From NCBI GenBank assembly GCA_900766135.1, contig CAAFUF010000038.1:1-64000 (forward strand): a stretch of DNA of 64,000 nucleotides, given 5' to 3'. The notes beneath the pieces are model-generated. The model ran no database searches, was not told where the DNA came from, and worked only from the letters and a program-made list of their open reading frames with translations. The position numbers and the translations under genes were made by a program. Position 1 is the first letter of the stretch; every line of letters begins with the position of its first letter. The stretch comes from Paenibacillaceae bacterium (GTDB lineage Bacteria > Bacillota > Bacilli > Paenibacillales > Paenibacillaceae). Below are positions 9,676 through 17,861 of the stretch, piece by piece.

Positions 9676-11778
9676 ATGTTTCGCAAACTTTCATTAGCTG
9701 TCAAATTTATGGCGACCGCCGGCTTGGTCGTGACGATTTCCTTGGCCCTTCTGCTGCTCGTCAACCTGAACCAGTCCATGGAAACCAGCATGGCCAAAGG
9801 CGAATTGGAAGCCGTGCTCGCCGGCAAACAATACGAGGCCGATTTCGAAAGAACGTTTATCGGGCTCAAGGTTTCTTCGGAGAGCTTGGCCAAGATGATG
9901 CTTGAGACCGGCAAGCAAGGCGATCTGTCCCGGGAAGAAGCCGTATCCCTATTGGAGAAGCAACTGCTGAGTCACCCCGAGGTCTACGGAATCGGGATGT
10001 TGTGGGAGCCTAACGCCTTTGACGGCGCCGACACGAAAAACGTGAATCAGGCTGCTTACAACGACGCGAATGGACGATTTCTCCCTTACCTATATAAAGA
10101 AGGAGATCAAGCAAAGCTGGCGCCCCTGGCGGATTACGGATCTCCCGACGAGCACGAGGAATACCAAATCTCGAAATCCACCGGAAAAGCAGCCTACCTC
10201 GAGCCTTATACCGATGAGATTGGAGGGCATCCTGTGCAAATGATGACGGCAGCCTACCCGATTCTCGATGCGTCGGGAGCTTTTCTCGGCATCATCAAGG
10301 TGGACGTGCTGATGGACTATTTGCAAACGGCGGCGGCACAATACACCCCGCTTGGCGGTTACGTCGCCTTGGTGACGGAAAACGGACTTTATGCGGCCAA
10401 CCCGCATGACCCCGATTCGGTCCTTCAGCCATACGGCGATAACCCTGAAAAAGAGGTGCTGTGGAAGCAAGTGAAAAGCGGTGAAACGCTCAAAGGTTAC
10501 ACCCTTAACTCCGCGGGCCGAGAGGTCCTCCGGTCATTCGAACCGGTAACCATGCCGGGGAGCGATCATGTATGGTATACGCAGACGGCCGTAGATAAGG
10601 ATGTCATTCTTAAAGAGTTCACTCAGGCAAGAACCACTTCAATCGCCATGTCCGTGGGTGCTTTGATCCTGCTTGCGGCGATTCTCGCCTTGCTGGTTTG
10701 GCGCATGGTCATCCTTCCTTTGCGCCTGTTGACGGGAAAGCTGCAGCTTATGGCGGAAGGCGACCTCACGCAGAAACTGCAGGTTCGCAGCGGCGACGAG
10801 TTTGGAAAAATGGCCGGCCATTTCAATGAAATGACCGAGAAGCTGCGCGACATGTTCCGCCTTGTCGCCGATCTATCCATGTCCGTCGGGGCGACGTCCC
10901 AGCAATTGTCCGCCAGCGCCGAACAGACCGGCAAGGCTGCCGAGACCATCGCCGGCTCGATCAGCCGCGTCGCCCAGGGCGCCCAAGACCAAAACGGCTA
11001 TGCTGCCGAGTCGTCGCAAGCCGTGTCCGAAATGTCCATGGGCGTTCGGCGCATCGCCGACTCCTCCTCCGCCATCTCGGTGTCCGCGAGCGAAGTCACG
11101 TCAAAAACGAAGGAGAGCAGCGAACAACTGGAACGTGCGGTATCCGGCATGAAGGAGCTTCAGGCGGCGACCGAAGCCACCGCCTCCTCCATCGTGCGCT
11201 TGGAAGAGCGGTCCACGGCGATCGGCGGCATGATCGGACTCATCGCCAATATCAGCACGCAAACGAACCTGCTCGCACTGAATGCGGCGATCGAGGCGTC
11301 CCGCGTCGGCGAGCACGGACGCGGCTTCGCCGTCGTGGCCGGAGAGATCCGCAAGCTGGCCGATCAGACCAAGCAAGCTGCCGAACAGGTCACGGAGCTG
11401 GTGGAACAAGTGCGCACCGATACGAGCGTGGCGGCGGATTCCATGGCCAAAGGCAGCGAGCAGGTCGAACGGGGCGTAAAAAGCGTGACCGACAGCAACG
11501 CGATGCTGTCGCTCGTTCTGGCAGAAATCAGCAACGTCAACGACCAGTTGCAAGAAGTATCCGCCGCTGCCGAGCAGATGACCGCAAGCACGGAGCAAGT
11601 CTCCGATAGCGTGGGCCGATTGGCCGATATCGCTTCGGAATCGTCCGCTGAGGCGCAAAGCGTCGCCGCGGCTTCCGAGGAGCAGCTCGCCTCCATGGAA
11701 GAGATCTCCGCTTCCAGCGAAGCGCTGAGCAACATGGTGCAGGAGCTGCTGGACAAATTGTCCCACTTCAAAATCTGA
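9676..11778 (+). CDS. Methyl-accepting chemotaxis protein with Cache sensor domain
   Basis: The protein has about 700 residues. A membrane helix at about 13-33 is followed by a large extracellular region (about 35-315) with the tandem-Cache look of small-molecule sensors. A second helix at about 320-345, a HAMP domain and a full signalling domain (LLALNAAIEASRVGEHGRGF) follow. An in-frame TTG exists at 9658 without a ribosome binding site. The ATG at 9676 follows GGGGAG and is preferred. Cache domains in such receptors often bind amino acids or carboxylates; the ligand here is unknown. Confidence 0.92.
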   Translation: MFRKLSLAVKFMATAGLVVTISLALLLLVNLNQSMETSMAKGELEAVLAGKQYEADFERTFIGLKVSSESLAKMMLETGKQGDLSREEAVSLLEKQLLSHPEVYGIGMLWEPNAFDGADTKNVNQAAYNDANGRFLPYLYKEGDQAKLAPLADYGSPDEHEEYQISKSTGKAAYLEPYTDEIGGHPVQMMTAAYPILDASGAFLGIIKVDVLMDYLQTAAAQYTPLGGYVALVTENGLYAANPHDPDSVLQPYGDNPEKEVLWKQVKSGETLKGYTLNSAGREVLRSFEPVTMPGSDHVWYTQTAVDKDVILKEFTQARTTSIAMSVGALILLAAILALLVWRMVILPLRLLTGKLQLMAEGDLTQKLQVRSGDEFGKMAGHFNEMTEKLRDMFRLVADLSMSVGATSQQLSASAEQTGKAAETIAGSISRVAQGAQDQNGYAAESSQAVSEMSMGVRRIADSSSAISVSASEVTSKTKESSEQLERAVSGMKELQAATEATASSIVRLEERSTAIGGMIGLIANISTQTNLLALNAAIEASRVGEHGRGFAVVAGEIRKLADQTKQAAEQVTELVEQVRTDTSVAADSMAKGSEQVERGVKSVTDSNAMLSLVLAEISNVNDQLQEVSAAAEQMTASTEQVSDSVGRLADIASESSAEAQSVAAASEEQLASMEEISASSEALSNMVQELLDKLSHFKI

Positions 11779-11864
11779 TCGGTTCGATATCCTGCCATAA
11801 AATTGCCATAATATGAGGGGCTCCGTTTAGGCCGCAACAAGATGAAAAAGTGCCCGGGCTATGC

Positions 11865-11870
11865 TACAAT
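11865..11870 (+). promoter_or_regulatory. Candidate -10 box for udk
   Basis: TACAAT lies about 60 bp upstream of the udk start. A poor -35 (TGAAAA) lies 17 bp before it. The match is reasonable for a housekeeping promoter, but no experimental support can be given. Confidence 0.4.
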
Positions 11871-11928
11871 ACTGGAATGTTAAACGGGAACGTTTAGAGG
11901 GATGTATTTTAGGAGGGTATTCGATTTC

Positions 11929-12552
11929 ATGTTAATCATAGGTATCGCCGGCGGCACCGGGTCCGGAAAAACGACGGTCGCCCGTTCGGTTATCGGTCAG
12001 CTGGACACGGATAAAGTCACGTTCATTTCGCAGGACAACTACTACAAGGACCAGTCGCATCTTAGCATGGCCGAACGGGAGAAAACGAACTACGACCATC
12101 CCTTCGCCTTCGACAACGAGCTGATGGTAGAGCATCTAACCCAACTCAAGAACGGACAAGCCGCCTATGCGCCGGTGTACGATTTTACGATCCACACCCG
12201 TTCCGAGAAGACGGTGAAGCTGCTGCCGAACAACATCATAATCGTAGAGGGACTGTTCGTCCTGTATGACGAGAAGCTGCGGGAGATGCTGGACATCAAG
12301 GTGTTCGTGGATACGGACTCCGACGTACGCATCCTCCGGCGCGTGCTGCGCGACATGGAAGAACGCGGCCGCTCGATCCATTCCATCCATCAGCAGTATC
12401 TTGCAACGGTCAAGCCGATGCATGAAGCGTTTATTGAGCCGTCCAAAAAATACGCCGACCTGATCATCCCCGAAGGCGGGCATAACGAAGTCGGCATTCA
12501 AATGCTGACCATCCTGACGGAGAAGCACTTAACCGGCGGGTTCAAAGCCTAG
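11929..12552 (+). CDS. udk: Uridine kinase
   Basis: The enzyme phosphorylates uridine or cytidine to UMP or CMP in pyrimidine salvage. It has 207 residues, the normal length. The P-loop GGTGSGKTT lies at about residues 8-16, followed by the nucleoside-binding stretch QDNYYKD and YDHPFAFD. I chose the ATG at 11929 after AGGAGGG. An upstream in-frame ATG at 11902 has no properly spaced ribosome binding site. The gene stands alone, upstream of a block of palindromic repeats. Confidence 0.95.
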   Translation: MLIIGIAGGTGSGKTTVARSVIGQLDTDKVTFISQDNYYKDQSHLSMAEREKTNYDHPFAFDNELMVEHLTQLKNGQAAYAPVYDFTIHTRSEKTVKLLPNNIIIVEGLFVLYDEKLREMLDIKVFVDTDSDVRILRRVLRDMEERGRSIHSIHQQYLATVKPMHEAFIEPSKKYADLIIPEGGHNEVGIQMLTILTEKHLTGGFKA

Positions 12553-12690
12553 AAGGGACGGCTGTCGCCCTGATGCGCGGGAAAGTTGCGCCGGGATATA
12601 GGCTCGGCGGCTGCATCGTACAGCATAATGCGCTGGGCGGTTCACCGAGCCCTGGCATCGGGCAGGCGCCCCTGCCCCTGTACGTGATTT

Positions 12691-12874
12691 CCTGCAAAAA
12701 TGCAGTTATTTTTCTGCCAAACGGCCTTCAAGCACAAATAACTGCGAAAATACAGTTATTTCGGCCAGGTTTGGCTCATATCAGGCTATTCCAGAGAAAT
12801 ACCTGCACTTTTGCAGGTATTTCTTTTATTTATCGAGTTTCCTTCGAAAAAACCTGCACTTTTGCAGGTTTTTG
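12691..12874. repeat. Family A palindromic repeat block (four units)
   Basis: Four units lie at 12691-12711, 12736-12761, 12796-12823 and 12846-12874. Each has a CTGCA...TGCAG core around an A- or T-rich centre, with AAATA / TATTT flanks extending the palindrome. The third is the best, a 28-bp near-perfect inverted repeat with core CCTGCACTTTTGCAGG. They fill the gap between udk and the convergent DUF2812 gene and can form hairpins. Unit 4, followed by TTTTTG, may also terminate udk. Before it, 12553-12690 shows nothing recognisable. The same family occurs near 44.8 and 50.6 kb. Confidence 0.7.
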
Positions 12875-12879
12875 TTTTT

Positions 12880-13491
12880 CTACGATTTCACCTGCCGATA
12901 CCGACTTTTGGCCAAGGCCGAGAAGATCAAATAGAGCCCGATCAGCAGCGGGAATATCAACCAAGCGAATCCCCGCCCCAATGCAAACGGGGTTTCGAAC
13001 AGAAACGCCTGCCAAAACGAAACCCCCGTCTTCTCCCATAGACCCGGGGTGTAATATAAAGCCTTCGGATCGGTGAACGCCGTGGTATCCACCAGTCCCG
13101 TCGATACCATGGCCGCAAAAATCGGGATATAGCAGCAGGCGAGCGAAAACCACATTCGGGACAAGCGCTGGTAACGCCCCGCCCGGGAATCGGCGTCCGA
13201 GAAAATATCATCGCTGACGGTCTCGTCAACCTTGCGGAAATACTGCGACCCGGACGACTTGCTGCCGGCCACATGCTTCCAGCCGCTGTCCTCGAATAAG
13301 GCCAGATAGTCCTCGAAATCGGCCCGGCTTTTAAATTGACGGAAGTCGATTTTGATCACCGCATCCTCCGGCTCGGCCCGGTCAAATACATAGGCGATCG
13401 ACTTCCCCGCCAACGCGAATCCCCGCTTGGCCATCCCGTTCAGCCATTGCTCTTCTTTTTCAAAATCGATGAAAAATTTAATTTGCCGCAT
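12880..13491 (-). CDS. DUF2812 membrane protein, partner of PadR
   Basis: This 203-residue protein has a soluble N-terminal DUF2812 region (about residues 1-110; opening MRQIKFFIDFEKEEQWLNGM) and two membrane helices at about 120-140 and 170-190. The family has no established biochemical role but is repeatedly encoded just after a PadR regulator, as here: padR ends 13 bp upstream in the same direction. The pair probably forms one transcript controlled by PadR. Confidence 0.85.
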   Translation of the reverse strand: MRQIKFFIDFEKEEQWLNGMAKRGFALAGKSIAYVFDRAEPEDAVIKIDFRQFKSRADFEDYLALFEDSGWKHVAGSKSSGSQYFRKVDETVSDDIFSDADSRAGRYQRLSRMWFSLACCYIPIFAAMVSTGLVDTTAFTDPKALYYTPGLWEKTGVSFWQAFLFETPFALGRGFAWLIFPLLIGLYLIFSALAKSRYRQVKS

Positions 13492-13504
13492 GACGTTGAC
13501 CTCC

Positions 13505-13822
13505 TTAATCCCAAGCCATGATATCCTGGGTAACGTTCCTCATCTGGTTCATCCGTTCGTAATCCAGCCGCAGAATCTCCTTGCCCTGGGCCGTCATCGC
13601 ATAAACCTTGCGGCGGCTGTCCGCCGTAGCGACGGGTTCGATCCACTTCAACTTCACCAGATTGTCGATCGCCCCGTACAACGTGCCGGCCGCCATCCTT
13701 ACCTGCCCGCGGCTGAGCTCCTCCACCTTCTGCATGATCAGGTAGCCGTGCGCCGGTTCCGCCAACGCGAGCAAAATGTAGTACACCGTTTCCGTTAAGG
13801 GCAAATGTTTATCCCTGCTCAT
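13505..13822 (-). CDS. PadR-family transcriptional regulator
   Basis: This 105-residue winged-helix repressor carries the PadR signature (LTETVYYILLALAEPAHGYL, then GTLYGAIDNLVKLKWI and the RRKVYAMTAQGKE wing). GGAGGAGGG precedes the ATG. Small PadR proteins of this length act as dimers binding a palindrome in their own promoter. A suitable palindrome overlaps the -10 box at 13869-13883, which suggests autorepression of the padR-DUF2812 pair. Confidence 0.92.
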   Translation of the reverse strand: MSRDKHLPLTETVYYILLALAEPAHGYLIMQKVEELSRGQVRMAAGTLYGAIDNLVKLKWIEPVATADSRRKVYAMTAQGKEILRLDYERMNQMRNVTQDIMAWD

Positions 13823-13865
13823 CGGTTTCGTCCCTCCTCCCAGGTCATTTAAATATATCGTTCAA

Positions 13866-13915
13866 CTGTATAGTTTAACTATATATAGTTCGACTGTATA
13901 TTGCAACAAAAAAAT
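13866..13915 (-). promoter_or_regulatory. padR promoter with overlapping palindromic operator
   Basis: On the minus strand a -35 TTGCAA is followed by a 17-bp spacer and a -10 TATAGT. The palindrome TATAGTTTAACTATA (13869-13883) overlaps the -10 side. Neighbouring copies of the half site (AACTGTA and ACTGTATA) lie on both sides. This layout suits a PadR repressor binding in several registers. The boxes are seen in the sequence; the regulation is inferred. Confidence 0.6.
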
Positions 13916-13933
13916 GTCCGCACGGCCTCGTCG

Positions 13934-15043
13934 TCAATGGCTACGGGCCGAGCGGCTTCGTTTTACCGCTTGCCTGCCTAGGGCAAGAAGGAATAGCAGC
14001 GGAAGGTAGCCGAAGGTCAGGGAGCCGCCAACCAGCGAGATGACATGCTCCATCCGCTCGATGCTCACGGGAGTCCGCAGCGAGAGCACCATCCCGATGA
14101 CCACGAGCAGGGTCGTCCCCAGCGCCCATTTCCTCGAGAACTTCAGCGTTTGGGTCAAGATGCGAACCGCCGCCCAGATCGAGATACAGCATATCGGGAA
14201 GATCACGAGCAGCCAATTGAAGATGTAGATATAGTCAAAACGCTCCAGGAAAGCAAAACGGATGATTTTGGAGAGAATCAATGTCGGCCAGAGGGTATGC
14301 CGTAACTGCCGCATGTTGAAATAACCGAGAGTAGTCACCAGAATCATCAGATAGAGCAAGGTCGTATGAGCAACTGCGATATGAGCCCACTTCTGTGCCT
14401 TTGCGTTATTTTTGATAAACGGATAATAGAACAAGAGAAACTCGGGCCCTAAATAAACGTAAAGGGATTTGGCGGCCGACTTGGCGTAATCGTCCAGCCC
14501 GTGGCTCCATAGGGGAAGGAAATTCAGCCAATGGGCAAATTTCAAGGGGAAATACAAGGAAGGCAGAACCAGACTGGGAATGACGACGCACAGAAGGCAG
14601 ATGCCGGCGACAACGCGAAACCCGCCGGATACGATATACCCGGCCACCGCCAAAATAATCAACGAAACTTGCCAGAGCGGCGCATCGGGAAAAACCCAGA
14701 CATGAATGATTTCCGCATACGGGCGGATCTGCCCCGTGCACATCAGGACGCAGTAGAAGAACAGGGTCACGGATAATCCGGTTCCGACGATTGGTCCAAA
14801 CAGCTCGCGGTGGAGAGATAAGATATCTCCGCCTTCAGCCATTCGCAGCAAGCGGAACAACATCATAATCACCAAATGCATGCATGCCCCAACAAACAGG
14901 ACGGATACCCAGGCATCCTGCTCCGCGCCGTCCGCGATCTTTTGCTGAAAATTGAGCATGCCTACCCCGGTCTGAACGCCATGCACCAGGAACCAGGTCA
15001 AGTAACCCGAGACTTGGCTGCTTTCCTTGACGGTACCGCCCAT
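13934..15043 (-). CDS. gerKB: Spore germination protein, GerAB/GerKB permease subunit
   Basis: This 369-residue protein has about ten membrane helices of the GerAB (APC-superfamily) type. It is the putative nutrient-binding subunit of a germinant receptor in the inner spore membrane. The N terminus (SGYLTWFLVHGVQTGVG) and the overall pattern fit the family. It is the last gene of the gerKA-gerKC-gerKB operon, 21 bp after gerKC. GGGGGAAG precedes the ATG. The germinant cannot be deduced. Confidence 0.88.
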   Translation of the reverse strand: MGGTVKESSQVSGYLTWFLVHGVQTGVGMLNFQQKIADGAEQDAWVSVLFVGACMHLVIMMLFRLLRMAEGGDILSLHRELFGPIVGTGLSVTLFFYCVLMCTGQIRPYAEIIHVWVFPDAPLWQVSLIILAVAGYIVSGGFRVVAGICLLCVVIPSLVLPSLYFPLKFAHWLNFLPLWSHGLDDYAKSAAKSLYVYLGPEFLLFYYPFIKNNAKAQKWAHIAVAHTTLLYLMILVTTLGYFNMRQLRHTLWPTLILSKIIRFAFLERFDYIYIFNWLLVIFPICCISIWAAVRILTQTLKFSRKWALGTTLLVVIGMVLSLRTPVSIERMEHVISLVGGSLTFGYLPLLFLLALGRQAVKRSRSARSH

Positions 15044-15064
15044 CCGACTTCCCCCGCCTTCTTT

Positions 15065-16165
15065 CTAGTTTCCGATCCCTGATTCCTTCAGGGTGATACG
15101 GGTATGAACCTCGAAACGCATCCTCGGATAATCTCTCTTGTAAAAGGCCTCCTCATCCCATGACCGGAAATGCGCCCGGACGAAATCGCCCACGCCAAGC
15201 GGGTCCACCCCCCGGTTACGCAGTTTGTTCAGCAACTTCACCGCGCCGGCATCGATTTGCCGCTCCAGTTGGCTTACGGTAGCTTCGTAAGGCTTCAGGT
15301 AGCGCAGATTTACGCCGGCCGGCGGCTCCTTCAGCATGCCTTCAAGCCGGAGCTCGACGGATAATTTCATCACGTCGCCCTCCCGGGACAAACGCAATAC
15401 CGGCATCCCCTTGAACACGTTAAAGGCGGCTGTTCGATTCCCCGGCTCCGCGGGAACGGTGACGGGAAGAATCCCGCCCGTTCCCCGGCCCTTCAGCATT
15501 TTGAGGAGCAGCGTCTCCTTGGCGCCAAGCACCATCTTGAGCCGGTCATCGTGAAAGATGGCGAGGCCGGTAAGGGCGATTTTGCCGTCGCCGTTCCCGC
15601 TCAAATAAGGGGCATACGGATCCCTCCCCTCCCCATAATAATTGAACAGGAAAATATGCAGGTTGTTCAGCGGCACGTTATCGGAAATTACGTTCTGCTC
15701 GATTAAATGATACGGCAGCAACTCCCGGGTCTGGCCCTCCAGATTCCGGAATAGACGTTCGGGCGGTTGCTCCGATACCGCCACGATCATGCTGGTGCTG
15801 ATCAACGGATTCCGGCAGAAGGTATGCAGGAAATGGGCGACCCCCTGTTCGGCCATCCGCCGGTCAAAGACGAGCAAGCGCAGCTTCCCCAAATGGATCG
15901 GGTGGGGCGACTGCATATTCATTTGGCTAAGCAAAAGCTCCATGTTCTCGCCTTTTCCCCGAAGAGGCATAATCCGCTCGTTCTTCATAGGGTCCAGATA
16001 CAATCCGACCGCCTGGTATTCCCCTTGTTCCCGATTCACGCCAAGTACGGCTAGAATCTTGGTTTTGTCGACGATTCGGGTTTGGCTGCAGCCGACCAAT
16101 ATTAACACCAGGACGAGGAGACCTGGAACGGCGAATAACCGGTACGGATACCGCTTATTCCACAT
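15065..16165 (-). CDS. gerKC: Spore germination lipoprotein, Ger(x)C family
   Basis: This 366-residue lipoprotein has a basic N terminus, a hydrophobic segment and the lipobox LVGC with the lipidated cysteine at about residue 26. A long Ger(x)C domain follows. I chose the ATG at 16165 because AAGGAGG lies 6 nt upstream; the open frame runs further upstream without support. Its start overlaps the end of gerKA by 11 bp, indicating translational coupling. The protein is the C subunit of the germinant receptor. Confidence 0.88.
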   Translation of the reverse strand: MWNKRYPYRLFAVPGLLVLVLILVGCSQTRIVDKTKILAVLGVNREQGEYQAVGLYLDPMKNERIMPLRGKGENMELLLSQMNMQSPHPIHLGKLRLLVFDRRMAEQGVAHFLHTFCRNPLISTSMIVAVSEQPPERLFRNLEGQTRELLPYHLIEQNVISDNVPLNNLHIFLFNYYGEGRDPYAPYLSGNGDGKIALTGLAIFHDDRLKMVLGAKETLLLKMLKGRGTGGILPVTVPAEPGNRTAAFNVFKGMPVLRLSREGDVMKLSVELRLEGMLKEPPAGVNLRYLKPYEATVSQLERQIDAGAVKLLNKLRNRGVDPLGVGDFVRAHFRSWDEEAFYKRDYPRMRFEVHTRITLKESGIGN

Positions 16166-17738
16166 CGCCATCCTCCTTCCGGGAACGCGGGCGGTAACGA
16201 AACGCCGACAGAGGGCGAAGGAACAGGCTGCGATGGAATGAATACTGGTAGGAAGCCCGGATGACGCTGTCATCCAGATTCCCCTTTCGGAACGGATAAA
16301 GCGGCACAAAATAAGGCATCCCCAGCGATCGGAGGCGGATCAGATGACCCATGAGCACGAGGAAGCCGGCCGTAATCCCAAGCCCGCCCCAAAATGTCGC
16401 CAACAAGACGAACGGAAAGCGTAGCAACCGTATCGTATTCGCCATCTTAAAAATCGGGGTCGTAAAGGAAGCCAATGCCGAAAGAGCCACGATAATCAGC
16501 AAAATGTTGCTGGTCAGCGCCGCTTGAACCGAGGCTTCGCCGATCACGATGCCGCCGACGATTCCAAGGGTCTGGCCGATTTTGGACGGCAAACGGGCAC
16601 CGGCTTCCCTAAGCAAATCGATGGTGATCTCCAGAAAGATGACCTCCACCACCGGCGGAAACGGCACGTGAATGCGCGATTCGATGAGCGGCCCCAACAT
16701 GCTTTCGGGTATGATTTCGTAATGAAACGTCATGACCGCCACATAAATCGGCGTGGCAAAGATGGAGAACATCACGCTCAGCAGGCGGATAAAGCGAAAG
16801 AAGGATCCCAATACCCAAGGCAAGTAATAATCCTCCGGCGACACGAAGAACCCCAGAAAGTTGGCTGGGGCCGCCATTGCGTAAGGAGAGCCATTGGAAA
16901 ACACCGCGACCTGACCGGAGGTAATCGCATAGGTAATTCGATCAATCCGCTCCGAAGACAGGAACAACGGAAACAAGGTGCTCGAGTTGTCCGCCAGAAT
17001 CTCCTCCAGTTGGGAGGTATCGTATAACACCTCGAAATCAAAGTTTTGGAGACGTTGTTTCATCGTCTGAACGTACTCCGGATTGGTGACGTTCTCCAAG
17101 TAAACGACGGCCACCTTCGTCTTGGAATGCGAACCGATCGTCAAGGTTTCAATGATCAACTCGGGGGTCGGAAGTTTTGCCCGCAATAAATGCAGATTCG
17201 TATCCAGACTCTCCACGAACCCGGCCTTGGGCCCAACCACGCTGAATTCGTTCTCCGTATCGTTGCTCAGCCGCTGTCCCATCTGGCTGTTATCCAAATT
17301 CGCCAGAACATACACGCCTTCCGCCGAACCCATCCGAAGCAGAACGAATCCCTCCATGATTTTGGCGACGGCTTCTTTCTCCGCGTTCGTCAGCGTTACC
17401 TCGGCAAACGGCAGAATGCCCCTCAGATCTTCCGGTCGCTGGAGCCGATCCCGATGCTTCTGAAGGGCCGGCAGCAGGAAATGCGTCGCTTTCTCCGCCG
17501 ATACCAGGGAGCGGTAAAACGCGATCCGGAGGAACCCTGCATCCTCCTCATAGGGGGAGAACTCATGAAAATCGCTGGATTTCCGGGCCAGAGCCAGGGT
17601 CAAGCGCCCCCCGTCCGCCCGCCTCTTTTCTCCGGAATGGTCCACGAACATCTTCCTCGATTTCAATGATTTTCCTTTAAGGTGCCGCGGTATATCGGGT
17701 TTTATGCACAACGGGCGCTGATCCCCCTGCATAAACAT
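16155..17738 (-). CDS. gerKA: Spore germination protein, GerA/GerKA subunit
   Basis: This is the A subunit of a germinant receptor: a hydrophilic N-terminal domain (to about residue 290) followed by five or six membrane helices and a short basic tail. Family stretches such as PFPPVVEVIFLEITIDLLRE and SKIGQTLGIVGGIVIGEA are clear. The start is uncertain. The ATG at 17738 has no clear ribosome binding site, whereas a TTG at 17666 follows AAAGGA at 6 nt and would give about 503 residues, closer to the family length. The gene is divergent from the ABC exporter pair. Confidence 0.87.
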   Translation of the reverse strand: MFMQGDQRPLCIKPDIPRHLKGKSLKSRKMFVDHSGEKRRADGGRLTLALARKSSDFHEFSPYEEDAGFLRIAFYRSLVSAEKATHFLLPALQKHRDRLQRPEDLRGILPFAEVTLTNAEKEAVAKIMEGFVLLRMGSAEGVYVLANLDNSQMGQRLSNDTENEFSVVGPKAGFVESLDTNLHLLRAKLPTPELIIETLTIGSHSKTKVAVVYLENVTNPEYVQTMKQRLQNFDFEVLYDTSQLEEILADNSSTLFPLFLSSERIDRITYAITSGQVAVFSNGSPYAMAAPANFLGFFVSPEDYYLPWVLGSFFRFIRLLSVMFSIFATPIYVAVMTFHYEIIPESMLGPLIESRIHVPFPPVVEVIFLEITIDLLREAGARLPSKIGQTLGIVGGIVIGEASVQAALTSNILLIIVALSALASFTTPIFKMANTIRLLRFPFVLLATFWGGLGITAGFLVLMGHLIRLRSLGMPYFVPLYPFRKGNLDDSVIRASYQYSFHRSLFLRPLSAFRYRPRSRKEDGDVE

Positions 17739-17861
17739 GCAGAATAACGTGTCCGTAGGTTTGATGGATCAGGCGATTCGCAGTATGATAAAAAAGTTGA
17801 GACTGGAAATAGGAGGATGGAGAGAACCGGCAAACTTTTCTGGGAAAGGACGGGATGCCCG

